From assembly GCF_964340395.1 (NCBI RefSeq), contig NC_135567.1, positions 17,370,306 to 17,434,305 on the forward strand: DNA of 64,000 nucleotides. Direction: 5' to 3'. The notes beneath the pieces are model-generated. The model had not been told where the DNA came from and ran no database searches. It saw only the letters and a list, made by a program, of their open reading frames with translations. Positions 16,972 to 29,300 of the stretch are shown one piece after another; the first letter of the stretch is position 1, and each line of letters starts with the position of its first letter. The position numbers and the translations under genes are program-made. The stretch comes from Glandiceps talaboti. Lineage: Eukaryota > Hemichordata > Enteropneusta > Spengelidae.

Positions 16972-18413
16972 CTGTATGTTAAAAACAAGGTCATCAATCT
17001 ACGGAGGCCGTCGAGTGATTTTATCAACCACTAGTAGACCTACAATACTGTGCTATGTAATCACGATGAGTGAATTCAAGAAATTATTCTATAGTAATTA
17101 TGTTACACCATATTATGTCATGGTACACCATATTATGTTATGTTATGCCATACTATGTCATGTCATGTTAAGTTATGTCATATTATGCCATGTCATGTTA
17201 TGGTATGCTGTGTCATATTATGCCATGTCATGTTATGTTATGCTATGTTACAATAAGTAATGTATATAATATGTTACGCTATTCAACACAGTGAATCACA
17301 GGCCTCTTTACGGCACTGTCCTACTTACTCTGACTTGCGAGAATGATACTATTATATTTAGTTGCAGAACGGTTGGAATGTAGTCCTGCTCGTAGGCGAT
17401 GTAACGGTTTTAACGCTAACAGTGTTAATTTTCAAAAGAAAGAAAAAGATCGAATGAAATAAAGGAATGAACGAAAGAAAAATATACCCGACATAGGCCT
17501 AACAAAGCAAATTGTATGGTTCCGATTGCGCTCAATATTAGAATAGGTGGGGTGTAGATTTAAAAAAATGTATTTATATATTTTTTATTCACATGTGAGT
17601 GTCTAGTTCAAGTTGTTATGTTTTCCATTGTTTTTCATATGGTCTCTGTGTTATTGTTTCTTCTCATCAGATGTACAGCCATTATAGATTGGAAGAACAG
17701 TACTGTTTTATATTGTCTTTTTTAAGTTGACGTCAGTTTCCGTATCTATTTCTTGCGAGACTTCACGATTTTATTATTTATTTCTCGAATTCGGAAAAAA
17801 GTGTAGGATCGACAGTGAAAAGCTAGGTTGGGTCGGGTACCCGGAACCAAGCAATTTTAATAGGCCTTACTCGGTATGCAAGTAGGGCTAGGAATGTACA
17901 ATAACGACCATACACAGTATTTATTTGAAGGCCACATAGTCTGTAAGATACGACATTCATGACACACTATTTGCCAGCACTCATCCCTGGTTTCTTTCTT
18001 TATTTCTTTATTTCGCTGATTATAACTAGCCAATGACGTCATACATAATGGGCATGTGCATAGTACGTAATCATTCACTAGTTGTTGCAATTGGTGATGA
18101 TGCCACCAAAGGCATCACATCACGAACATTCTTGACCGGTACTATATATCATTTGCGTTGAACAGCGCAGAAAAAAATGAAACCCCACGTGACTAGGTAT
18201 TGACAAATCACAAAACGGGAAGTTACTGAGGTATTTTACAAATATTCACTGACTAAATATAGCCAGTATATAATTTTAAATTTGGTATTATTCATTGACT
18301 TATACTTAGTATAGACTGTGTCGTTTGAAATGATACATGACAACATTCATAAATTATTTACATTAGTGTTATTGTTTCTGTCCTTACATTTCAGTGTGTG
18401 TATATAGATAATT

Positions 18414-19337
18414 ATGATGATGCTGGTCTTCCTCTTTGCTGTCTTCATTGGATGTTTCCATGCCAACGTCGCAGGTAATATAACAAGTCATATATCGCTT
18501 CTCAATACCTACATAGAATTTGCATATTTATTTTAAAGTGTAAGGGCTATACTACACGAGTCACCTTTCCCCACTAAGCTGGAGGAGCTCCAAGTCACCT
18601 CTCATGACTGAGCTTGGGGAGTTCCACGTCACCTCTCATCACTGAGCTGGGGGAGCTCCAAGTCACCTCTCCCCACTAAACTGGGGGTGCTCCAAGTCAC
18701 CTCTTCCCACTTAGCTGGGGGAGCTCCAAGTCACCTCTCACCACTGAGCTGGGGGAGCTTGATTTTAACTGAGAAAGGGTTGAAGTTTTCTTGAATAAAA
18801 CAGTTTATTTGTAAATCACGTGACATGTTAATAAAGGTAGTCAAAGCTCGTTGTTATAATATTCTATTTCAGAAATAACTATAGCTGAAGGCAGCCTCGC
18901 CACTGAGGGCAGTTTTCGGATCACCACAAAATACGAGGGGAGAATAACCTTTTCGTTGACATTAATGAACAGTCTACCAACAACCGAATCTGTTAAATCG
19001 CATCGCTTGGATGTCTACCTCTCCAACGACCCCTCACTATCGTTGAAGTCCAGAGAATACACGACCAGTAGTGACACAGCTTTCCCAATTGAAGTGGCGC
19101 CTGTGAACGAAGATGGTACGGTGGTTACAGACTTGACAACTGTAGTTGTTGCTGATTACCAGAACTGTGATAAATATTCCTATTTCTGTGTGGTATATGA
19201 TAGCTATCGTCGTAATGGTTGGCAATGTATCAACGTTAGAGATAATATAGTTTGTCCAGGTTAGTTTAATGTTTACTTTCCTTAAAATGTGTGTCGTTAT
19301 CCGTTCATCCATCCATCTGTACGCGTCTGTCTATCTA

Positions 19338-19374
<37 letters not shown>

Positions 19375-19449
19375 TTACTTTCCTTAAAATGTGTGTCGTT
19401 ATGTCTGTCTATCCGTTCATCCATCCATCTGTACGCGTCTGTCTATCTA

Positions 19450-19494
<45 letters not shown>

Positions 19495-19667
19495 TTACTT
19501 TCCTTAAAATGTTTGTCGTTATGTCTCTGTCCGTCGTCTATCCATCCGTACGCGTCTGTCTGTCGTTTTGTCTATCTATACACGTCTGTTTGTCTGCAAC
19601 CAATGATTCAAGCCATATTTAATACATATATTGTAAGACATCTTAATACTTTGAATAAAATCATTTG

Positions 19668-19760
<93 letters not shown>

Positions 19761-20820
19761 ATACACAGAGATAGTAGCATATACTCTAACGATAACCAAC
19801 CCATGTCCGTCGTCAATCAATTATCTGACAACGGCAGACACGGAAATAACATTTCAAATCACCGGCTATAAATCATATGACGAAGCGTCCGTGGCTGATG
19901 TTAAATTATACTTCACTAATGGTAATGATGTGAACGGCGTCAGCACTACCTACAAAAGTGATGGAATCTCTGTGGTTGGCATGACAACGACTGATAGCTA
20001 CACACCAAAATACTTCACACTCACACCTCTTGTGGCGTCTCCTAAAGTTGATGTCCCAAACTGTGCTCATTACACCCATCTATGTGCTGTTCTTGTACCT
20101 GTATTCGGTGTGAGCAGTGATAATGATGCATGTATTTCCTTTGGAACAAATGATGACCAAGCCGGTAATATAACATGTCCAGATCCTGTTGGTAAGATTG
20201 GCATGGTATTTGTTAATTTGTTTATCATGTCACGTGACTTGTGTGTATATACCTATCATGTCAAGATTCTAGTTTATTTACTTATTACGTCACATGTTTT
20301 TACTTATCTTCTCATTTAACTTGTTTATTTACTTATCAAGTGATAAGACTCGTTTATTTACCATATCACATGATTAGCTTACATACTTACATCTTGTGAC
20401 GTTTATTGTCGTACCATGTCTCATGACTTATTTACTTATCATCTCATTGACTTATTTACTTACCATCTCATTGACTTATTTACTTACCATCTCATTGACT
20501 TATTTACTTACCATCTCATTGACTTACTTACCATGTCATTGACTTATTTACTTACCTACCATCTCATTGACTTACTTACTTACCATCTCATTGACTTACA
20601 TACTTACCATGTCATTGATTTATTTACTTACCATCTCATTGACTTATTTACTTACCATCTCATTGACTTATTTACTTACCATCTCATTGACTTATTTACT
20701 TACCATCTCATTGACTGACTTACTTACCATGTCATTGACTTATTTACCTACCATGTCATGTGCTATCTACTTATCCTGTCATTGACTTATTCACTTACCA
20801 TGTCACGTGACTTACCTACT

Positions 20821-20860
<40 letters not shown>

Positions 20861-22909
20861 TTATTTATTTCAAATGCTAAGGCCTCAGCCCATCGCACAA
20901 AACATTTTATACAGTACAGAAGAAAAAGAACAATGGAAATGAATAGTATTCTACTAATAATTTACGGAAAAATAACTTAATGAAAAAGTACTTATCATGT
21001 CATGTGTTTTATTTGCTTATCATGTCATGTGACTCATTTATTTACTTATCATGTCATGTGACTGGCTTATTTACTTATGTCATGTGACTGGCTTATTTAC
21101 TTATGTCATGTGACTGGCTTATTTCCTTATGTCGTGTGACTGGCTTATTAACTTATATCATGTGACTGGCTTATTAACTTATGTCGTGTGACTGGCTTAT
21201 TTCCTTATGTCATGTGACTGGCTTATTAACTTATATCATGTGACTGGCTTATTAACTTATATCATGTGACTGGCTTATTAACTTATGTCATGTGACTGGC
21301 TTATTAACTTATGTCATGTGACTGGCTTATTTACTTATGTCATGTGACTGGCTTATTAACTTATGTCCTGTGACTGGCTTATTAACTTATGTCCTGTGAC
21401 TGGCTTATTTACTTATGTCATGTGACTGGCTTATTTACTTATGTCATGTGACTGGCTTATTAACTTATGTCATGTGACTGGCTTATTTACTTATGTCATG
21501 TGACTGGCTTATTTACTTATGTCATGTGACTGGCTTATTAACTTATGTCCTGTGACTGGCTTATTAACTTATGTCCTGTGACTGGCTTATTAACTTATGT
21601 CCTGTGACTGGCTTATTAACTTATGTCCTGTGACTGGCTTATTAACTTATATCATGTGACTGGCTTATTAACTTATATCATGTGACTGGCTTATTAACTT
21701 ATGTCATGTGACTGGCTTATTAACTTATGTCCTGTGACTGGCTTATTAACTTATGTCCTGTGACTGGCTTATTAACTTATGTCATGTGACTGGCTTATTA
21801 ACTTATGTCCTGTGACTGGCTTATTAACTTATATCATGTGACTGGCTTATTAACTTATGTCATGTGACTGGCTTATTAACTTATGTCATGTGACTGGCTT
21901 ATTAACTTATGTCATGTGACTTGATTATTTACTCCTGTCGCTTGACTTGTCTGTTTACTTATTATGTCATGTGACATTTTATTGAGTTATGTCATACGAC
22001 TCGTTTATTTAACATGTCACATGACTTGTTCATTTACTTATAAGCTGTTTCATCGGTGAGGGTAGTATTCACTTATGACAGTTTTTAATCTCACAAACCA
22101 GAACTGATTTGCTTATGAGACACTGCAAAATATCAAGTGTCTTGGAAGGTGCCGTGAAGGAATCTGTATTTGAGGATGTCAGTTTTGTGATTAACATCGT
22201 TCTGTTGTTACACAGAGAAAAGGACAGTCACTTTTGTTCTCATGATTTTCCAGATTTCTAACATTGTTTTCTGTATATTTCAAATAAAGTATTTGTTTCC
22301 TCCACTGCTGTTTTCCTATTTCCTACCTATCAGCACTGTTTTATCAGCGCTTACCAGCTTTGCATTCATTAGTAAATCGCCATAACAAAAGTGATTATTT
22401 GTCCTTTTCCATGTGGTTGTTATTAAAAGAAGGTGATGGCGTGACTGAAAGTGACAATGGTGAAGTACAGGATTGTGACAGTGAATGCAGTGGATGTAGT
22501 ATCCATGGCAACATGTTGATATTGATTGGTGCCTCTATCCTTGCAATGCATATGGTGACTATCTTCAAGGTAATTGAGCAATTCATTGTATCAAGAGGGC
22601 AATTTTACAGTAATATAAACAAACTCTTAAGTGGTTACCACGACAATGTAGAACTCTCGAGACTTTGGAAAAGCAGTCAAAACTATCATTTTAAGTACCC
22701 AAAAATCTGCTAAAATAGAAATTGAGCCCTATCAATTTGGCATGAATAATTCTGACAAGACCTCAAGGAACATGCACACGAAATATCAATGCTATGCCAA
22801 ACGGTTTCTGAGAAGAAGATGAAAATATAAAGAGTTGACAGCCACCGGGTGGTGGATGTATGGCCACTTTAAGACATGACATTTCTTCTTCTTTTTTCAG
22901 GAAAACTAG
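18414..22909 (+). CDS. Secreted two-module protein, paralog C (unknown family)
   Basis: Exons 18414-18474, 18873-19259, 19769-20191, 22430-22569 and 22901-22909 join in frame to 339 codons; the first three introns are phase 1. The signal peptide starts MMMLVFLFAVFIGCFHA. Modules 1 and 2 keep the Cys pattern, with a sequon (GNITC) near the end of module 2. The linker is acidic and Cys-rich (DCDSECSGCS), followed by a hydrophobic segment (MLILIGASILAM). Unlike A and B, the frame runs on through the exon-4 donor and stops three codons into a fifth exon (EN then stop). Intron 3 is about 2.2 kb because of minisatellites. The function is unknown, and the first ATG is one of three in a row. Confidence 0.8.
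19267..19500. repeat. ~110-bp triplicated block, intron 2 of gene C
   Basis: Three copies of gtttactttccttaaaatgt followed by a (TGTC)n/CATCC run, starting just after the exon-2 donor. Confidence 0.9.
19671..19757. repeat. (CT)n tract at exon-3 acceptor, gene C
   Basis: Pure CT dinucleotide ending 11 bp before the exon-3 acceptor AG, as in genes A and B. Confidence 0.95.
20415..20760. repeat. 24-bp minisatellite, intron 3 of gene C
   Basis: Head-to-tail copies of a 24-bp unit (gacttatttacttaccatct plus catt). The period is divisible by three, which leaves long open frames of LFTYHLID type; these are artefacts. Confidence 0.95.
20823..20859. repeat. (TAA)n microsatellite
   Basis: Twelve or so TAA units inside intron 3 of gene C, followed by unique sequence up to about 20990. 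Confidence 0.95.
21010..21925. repeat. 26-bp minisatellite, intron 3 of gene C
   Basis: About 34 copies of a 26-bp unit (tggcttattaacttatgtca plus tgtgac). Variants (TTTACTTA versus TTAACTTA; TCATG, TCCTG, TCGTG) are arranged in blocks, indicating higher-order duplication. Confidence 0.95.
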
Positions 22910-23036
22910 AATGCAATCCAGCAACGTGGAGTTTCATCTGGTGATAAATGGCTGAAATTTCAACCTGTTGGCAAACATCTCTTATGAATGTTAATAGTGC
23001 AATGCAGTTTTTCATAAAGTTTACAGTAGTATTTCT

Positions 23037-23352
23037 TAGTAGTAGTAGTAGTAATAATAGTAGTATATGATGTAGTAGTAATAGTAGTAAAAAAGTAGTA
23101 GTAGCAGTAGTGATGGTGGTGGTAGTAGTGATGGTAGTAGTAGTAGTGATCATGGTGGTAATAGTAGTAGTAGTAGTAGTAGTAGTGATGGTGGTGGTAG
23201 TAGTAGTAGTAGTAGTAATAGTAGTAGTACTAGTGATGGTGGTGGTAATAGTAGTAGTAGTAGTAGTAGTGGTGGTAGTAGTAGTAGTAATAGTAGTAGT
23301 AGTAGTGATGATGAAGGTGGTAGTAGTAGTAGTAATAGTAGTAGTAGTAATC
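23037..23352. repeat. (TAG)n/(GTA)n trinucleotide tract
   Basis: A long imperfect trinucleotide run. On the minus strand it starts exactly where the SINE body ends (GAAAGATTACTACTAC), so it looks like an expanded SINE tail. Confidence 0.9.
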
Positions 23353-23870
23353 TTTCATTGTACTGGATAGTTCTTTGAGTATATACGTATCTCCCAAGAA
23401 GTCCAGTGAGGGCCATCCCTCTTGGGAGCATTCACTGTTAATGCAGGAGGAAACCGGAGTACCCGGGAAAGCCTACATTTCTTGATAGTCAAACTGAATG
23501 GCACTTTTCTTACTTACAGCATGGTAAATTTAATCAAACTTTGAATGAGTTCGAACCCCGGCCACAGTGGTAAGAGGCAAGTGGTTTAACCACTCAGCCA
23601 CTGACAACCCTGAATAGGTTTGAACCCTGGCCACAGAGGTAAGAGGCAAGTGGTTTAACCACTCAGCCACTGACAACCCTGAATGGGTTTATACCCTGGC
23701 CACAGAGGTAATAGGCAAATGGTTTAACCACTCAGCCACTGACAACCCTGAATGGGTTTGAACACCGACCACAGTGGTAAGAGACAAGTGGTTTAACCAC
23801 TCAGCCACTGACAACCCTGAATGGGTTTAAACCCCGGCGGCACTATGGTAAGAGGCAATTAGCTTATTCA
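23353..23870 (-). mobile_element. tRNA-derived SINE with tandemly repeated Pol III head
   Basis: On the minus strand the 5' end carries about five copies of a tRNA-like segment. Each has an A box (TGGCTGAGTGG, perfect in most) and a B box (GGTTCGAAC or close), with a period of about 60-70 bp. The SINE body follows with ctttcccgggtactccggtt, aagaggg, acttcttgggag and aaagaactatccagtacaat. The tail is the (TAC)n microsatellite at 23037-23352. The body matches the elements in units A and B. Confidence 0.75.
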
Positions 23871-25490
23871 CTTGGCCACCGAAAACACACTTTGATAGTT
23901 ATCTGATTAAACATGATAGCACAATTTTGAATGGTTGGTTGTATGTTAAACATATTGTCAACATTCAATGTGTATCTGTATGTTAACATGCATTGTAGCT
24001 CATCTTATTCTTATTCACTAAATAAAACTCACCTTTTCACCCAGATTTACACTGTGTAATCTAAACTGAATTACTCTTACCAATCATTTGTTGAGATTTG
24101 TTTTATGTCTATTTTAGTCGAAACCTCTTTAAATCATTATTGTTAATTCCCATTTTTTAAATAGCGTTTTACCTTTATTGAGATAAATGTTTCTGCACTA
24201 CTTTGTTTAGTTTTTACCTTTTCAGCCATACTTGTAATAATTTTTTTTTCATGCAGTACATTTTAATTTATTTCAAATGTGAAGCGCGTATGAGCACTGT
24301 CATATATATATGGTGCGATATAAATGTTCTATCATTATTAATGATAAAAAATTATGAAATGAAATAGGGAACTTGCAAACCCGCCATGTTGAATGTTGCA
24401 TCATGGGAAATATAATAAATACTAATCAATTAGTATTGTAAACAATATTGATACATTGTTTATAACCACAAATAATCAATTCATAGTCACCCTGACAATT
24501 GTGAGAGGTTTATTTTATCGGTAGTGGCTCCAGATTAGGTATTACGATATCCACAGATAATCCCATAGTCCTTTGCATCTGAGCATGCTCAGTTTGGATT
24601 GCAAGTTCCCTATTCTTTAATACAGCTTGTGATCATGAAATAAATTGACATACATGTGTATCTGTGAACAATTGTATTTGTGCTATACTGTGGTGAAATA
24701 TTGGCATGTGTATGTTGGAGACAAGAGCTGTAAATAAACCTACTTGGCTATTTGACCTTGAAGATGACTTTGAAGGTCAACAACCAAGGTTTTAAAAGAA
24801 AATATTATCAAACATGGGTGTAGGCACTTGATAATCACTAGGTAATATACCTTCGAAATTATGTTGCATATTGTGAAATGTAACAACTAACATGTCCGCC
24901 ATATTTGATTACAATTAAATGGCGGCCATATTTGATTCAGGCATGAAACAAAGTGACATGCATATATCTCACATAGCATGTTACCTTTGTGCTAGGTTTG
25001 GTTGAAATCAGTTGGTGCATGCCAGAGATGAGGGTGAATGCAAAAACATCAAATACGGCTGTCAGTCAGTCAGTCATATTTGATTCAGTCACAAAACAGT
25101 GACGTGCAAACACGTATCACATATAGCATGTTATCTGTGTGCCAGGTGGAAATCATAATGCATGCCAGAGATATGAGGGCACATGCATGGATGGAAGGGT
25201 GGACATAACAAAATATAATAGCCCCCTCCAGGCAGTGCCTGTTAGGGGCTAATAAGTGAATGGGATTTAGTGTGCGGTGTTGCCATGTGATTATTTTTAA
25301 ACCTTTTATTATCAAAAAGTATTACTTACAAATACCAAATCAATTATCAAGGCAAACACGCACACATATATACATACACATACATATACACATACATATA
25401 TATACAATTTGCAATGCTTAAAGCACTACTAATTGTCAGTTGGGCTTACAACGAAAAATAAAACAAATGACACATATTAAAAATTCATTG
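23871..25490. other. Intergenic region
   Basis: No exon was recognised. It contains the MITE at 24367-24610. About 24700-25250 is a diverged repeat with two copies of a block around atatttgattca and catgccagagat, closed by tagcccc and ggggcta. Similar blocks occur at about 58950-59610. Confidence 0.6.
24367..24610. mobile_element. 244-bp MITE, copy 1
   Basis: Terminal inverted repeats GGGAACTTGCAA and TTGCAAGTTCCC lie directly inside TA dinucleotides on both sides, as expected for Tc1/mariner-type TA target duplication. It is non-coding. A second copy of exactly the same length is at 43015-43258. Confidence 0.85.
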
Positions 25491-25498
25491 ATAATTTC

Positions 25499-25504
25499 TT
25501 TATT
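25499..25504 (-). terminator. Candidate LEO1 polyadenylation signal
   Basis: AATAAA on the minus strand, about 800 bp beyond the LEO1 stop codon. It would place the dispersed repeat at 25915-26240 inside the 3' UTR. Confidence 0.45.
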
Positions 25505-25914
25505 CAATCAGTTCAGTACAATAAAAGGTTGTGTTTTGGCAGTAATAATATACAGACATCTTGAATATACTACAGTGGCAACCGAGGTTTCAATTTAAGT
25601 AAGATAGACAAAACTAAAACTACTGTTGTTTAATAATGTAGATTCTACAAGTGGGTGATAGCAGTGCCTCTGTTATGCAAATATTATCAAGATTGTGAGC
25701 AAGACAGTGTAACAACTCTGAACATCTGAAGTCCCCACAATGCATTCTCGCAAACCAGAGTTATTATTTCTGCCACTACATTTCGGATACAGTATATGAA
25801 TGCATCCATGGCCAGTGGGAGGCTCGTTAAGAACGTTGCCCTAAAACAGGTCATGGTTTGCAATGATGCCACAATGTAAACTGCGCGATAATTATATAGC
25901 ATTGCCTAATGGGG

Positions 25915-26240
25915 TTTCTTCATTCAGCCAAGGAAAATAAGAGTGACTTAAGGGGCCCTGTCATCATGAGTCCATAGTCGAGTAGTGATAACCCCTTATG
26001 TCATGACTATTTTGTGGCTGAATGAAGAAAAATATTGGGAATAATATAGTACCTCCTCAAGTATAACTAGTGAAAAATTGGGGTATTAATGGCACTTTGG
26101 AACGTTTTGACTCTTATTTCGAGCACTGCAAAACCAGTCACTTAGACACTGGTTGGTGTGACATAAAACGACCAGGGGACAATGTATAGGCAGGGTTACA
26201 TGATAAGGTTGACCCCTATTTCTTAGTACAATGGTTCAGT
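25915..26240. mobile_element. Dispersed element with CTTCATTCAGCC inverted repeat, copy 1
   Basis: A 15-bp perfect inverted repeat (TTTCTTCATTCAGCC at 25915-25929, its complement near 26017-26031) encloses a palindromic core. It is followed by a conserved flank (aatattgggaataat, aaaattgggg). Related copies are at 40501-40815 and, missing the first arm, at about 35465-35700. Confidence 0.65.
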
Positions 26241-26303
26241 CTATGCATGGAAAACATAGGGGACGATCCAAACAAGTTCTATTATAGGTAGGACTGTATG
26301 GAT

Positions 26304-29300
26304 CTAATCACTATCTTCATCATCTTCTACGATAGCTGCTCTCTTTTTCTTCGGTGCACCAAAGTCATTGTCTTCTGACTTTCGTTTACCTCTATCATCA
26401 CCCTACAAAAATAAAACAAAACTCCCATGTTGATCACCAACATACAAGAAGATACAACCATGTTCTATCATCTGTATCTCTTAGCCTGTCTCAAGCTGAG
26501 CTAAAACTACAACAATCTCCTACCAACTGTATCTCTTAGCCTGTCTCAAGCTGTGCTAAAACTACCTACAATGTTCTATCAACTGTATCTCTTAGCCTGT
26601 CTCAAGCTGTGCTAAAACTGTTTACAACAATGTTCAACCAACTGTATCTCTTAGCCTGTCTCAAGCTGTGCTAAAACTACCTACTACAATGTTCCATCAA
26701 CTGTACCTCTTAGCCTTTCTCAAGCTGTGCTACAACTACCTACTACAATGTTCTATCAACTGTACCTCTTAGCATGTCTCAAGCTGTGCTAAAACTACCT
26801 ACTACTATGTTCTATCAACTGTACCTCTTAGCCTGTCTCAAGCTCTGCTACAACTACCTACTACAATGTTCTATCAACTGTTTCTCTTAGCATGGCTCAA
26901 GCTATCTAATCTGGTATAAAAAACAAAGTTGTAGTGTTGTATTGTGTTCTAGTTGCTAATTAAATTAAAGTTTTAAATTCTGATTTATGTCTAAATTATA
27001 ATCAAAATGATATATAATTGGCAAATAGGAGTTACTATGGTAACACTCATCATACTTACCTCTACGTCGTCATCATCATCGCTGTCTAACATCTTAACTT
27101 TCATCAATTTTTGTTGGTCTTTGTCTGAATCAGCACCTTCATCACTATCAGAAGAGTATATAGGTGGTCTGATGTCTGAAAAATAATATATAATGGTTAA
27201 CTTGTGACAGAAACAAGTCTGACAAGACAATTCCTTTAACACCAGGCTGGTTCAGTAACACTATCATCTGACCAGTATGTGTTAGCAACAAGAAGGGTTA
27301 ATGTCAGCACCAGTCCTATGTTAACACCAGGCTAGCTCAGTAGCACTATTCCCTCACCAGTATGTGTTAGCAACTAGAAGGGTTAATATCAGCACCAGTC
27401 CTATGTTAACACCAGGCTAGCTCAGTAGCACTATCCCCTCACCCGTATGTGTTATGGGTTGATACCTGCACCAGTCCTATGTTAACACCAGACTAGCTCA
27501 GTGCTAACACTAGGCTGGCACTAAAACCTCACCAGCATGTGTTAGCAACTAGAAGGGTTAATACCATCACCAGTCCTATGTTAACACCAGACTAGCTCAG
27601 TGCTAACACCAGGGTAAGATATTAGTACCAGCATGCACCAGTCCTATGTTAACACCAGGCTAGCTCAGTACTAACACGAGGGTGAGATGTTCGTACCAGC
27701 ATGCACCAGTCCTATGTTAACACCAGGCTAGCTCAGTGATAACACTGGTCTAGCAATTACGAATTGAAAGCACCACCAACATGTACACAAGTACACTGTA
27801 CACACACACATGCTTACATATTGGTCTTTTATTTCTGTTTTTTTTTTTTAACCAGCTGGTCAATTCATTATTTTTAATGTCCATGATGAGAAACACTAAA
27901 ATAAATCGGATTTCCTTACCTTTATGAAGACCTTTCTTATACCTATTTTTAATAGCTGCTAAACTAATGTCTGTATCTTCTTCTTCATCATATTCCTCAT
28001 ATCTATCTGGTTCTAAGTACGATGCACTGAGCCCTCTATGGTGACTCTTTTCACGGATTCGTCTTTGTTGACTTTCTCGTCGTGTTGCAGCTCTCAGTTT
28101 CTCCTCCTCTTTCTGTGAATGTGAACACATGTCAATATACAGATGTTAGTCTCCAATAGTCACTATGGTTTTGGGTTGCCATAGTAACCATGTATAACTT
28201 ACCCTAACAAATTCAGCTGTGCTGCTTAGGGTTGTTAATTATCATTAGTAACCTTGTGTGACTCACCTTAACAAATTCAGTTGTCCTTTTGGTTTTGGAT
28301 TGCCATTGTAACACTGTGTGACTCACCTTATCAAATTCTCATATTTTGTGTAGTTGTTGCTATTAGTAACCTATTGGTAGACTCACCTTAATCATTTCAG
28401 CTCTGTGTTGTTCTGGATCTTTGGTTGCTATTGGTAACACCCTGACTTTCTGTGTTTTAGAATATCTGTCTGCTAATGACAATGTCATTTTTCTGTGAGT
28501 AGCACTGTCTGTTGAGTGTGGTCTAAAAATGTAAAATATAGAATTGAAACCTTTAATTATAATAGTTACATAGCGAATTCAATAATATTACATTCTTATA
28601 TTAAGTTTACAGAATGAATAATCTTCATGGGCAGAGTGTGTCAGCAGTTGAACACTTCTATACATGTAGTAGGTAGATTATGAATTGTGAATTGTCATCA
28701 CTGATTATGCAACTACCACCACCACCACTGCTGGTACCACCACCACCAATACAACCACCACCATCACAACTACCACCATTGTCATCACTGCTACTACCAC
28801 CATCACATCACCACTACTATCACCACTGCCAGTACCACCACCATTACAACCACCACCATCACATCACTACCATCATCACTGCCAGTACCACCACAACCAC
28901 CACATCACCACTACTACCATCACTGCTACTACCACCACTACTGGCACCCCCAATACTACCACCACCATCACTACCATTACCACTACCATGATCACCACCA
29001 CCAACACCACCACCACTACCAATCAATAACACCAGCACTTACCACAATCTCTACATGTACCATCAGCGCTACCATCATTACCACCACTACCCACCACACT
29101 ACCATTAGATGCATTACCCCAACGCAACAACACCCATTAATGCCACCACACCCATCATCATCATCATTACTACTGTAACCAGTACATTCAAACCAAAATA
29201 AAGTCTGACTTACCTAAATGATAACTTGGTTCTGAAGACTGCTTGTCCTTGTAGACCAGTACCTTGTCTTATGAATAAATGATTGAAGTCACCTTGTAGA

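Larger units (their letters stand above)
16478..23000. repeat. Tandem duplication unit C
   Basis: Third copy with gene C. The right edge is approximate: similarity to units A and B fades after the last exon near 22909. Intron 3 is swollen by 24-bp and 26-bp minisatellites, and a MITE (16779-16971) is present only here. Confidence 0.75.

Noticed and set aside
20415-21925. CRISPR-like spacing of short repeats
   Set aside because: The units are head-to-tail with no unique spacers, and the locus is an intron of a eukaryotic gene.
23527-23870. True tRNA genes
   Set aside because: A and B boxes are good, but no acceptor stem closes and the segments are joined to a SINE body, so these are tRNA-derived promoters rather than tRNAs.
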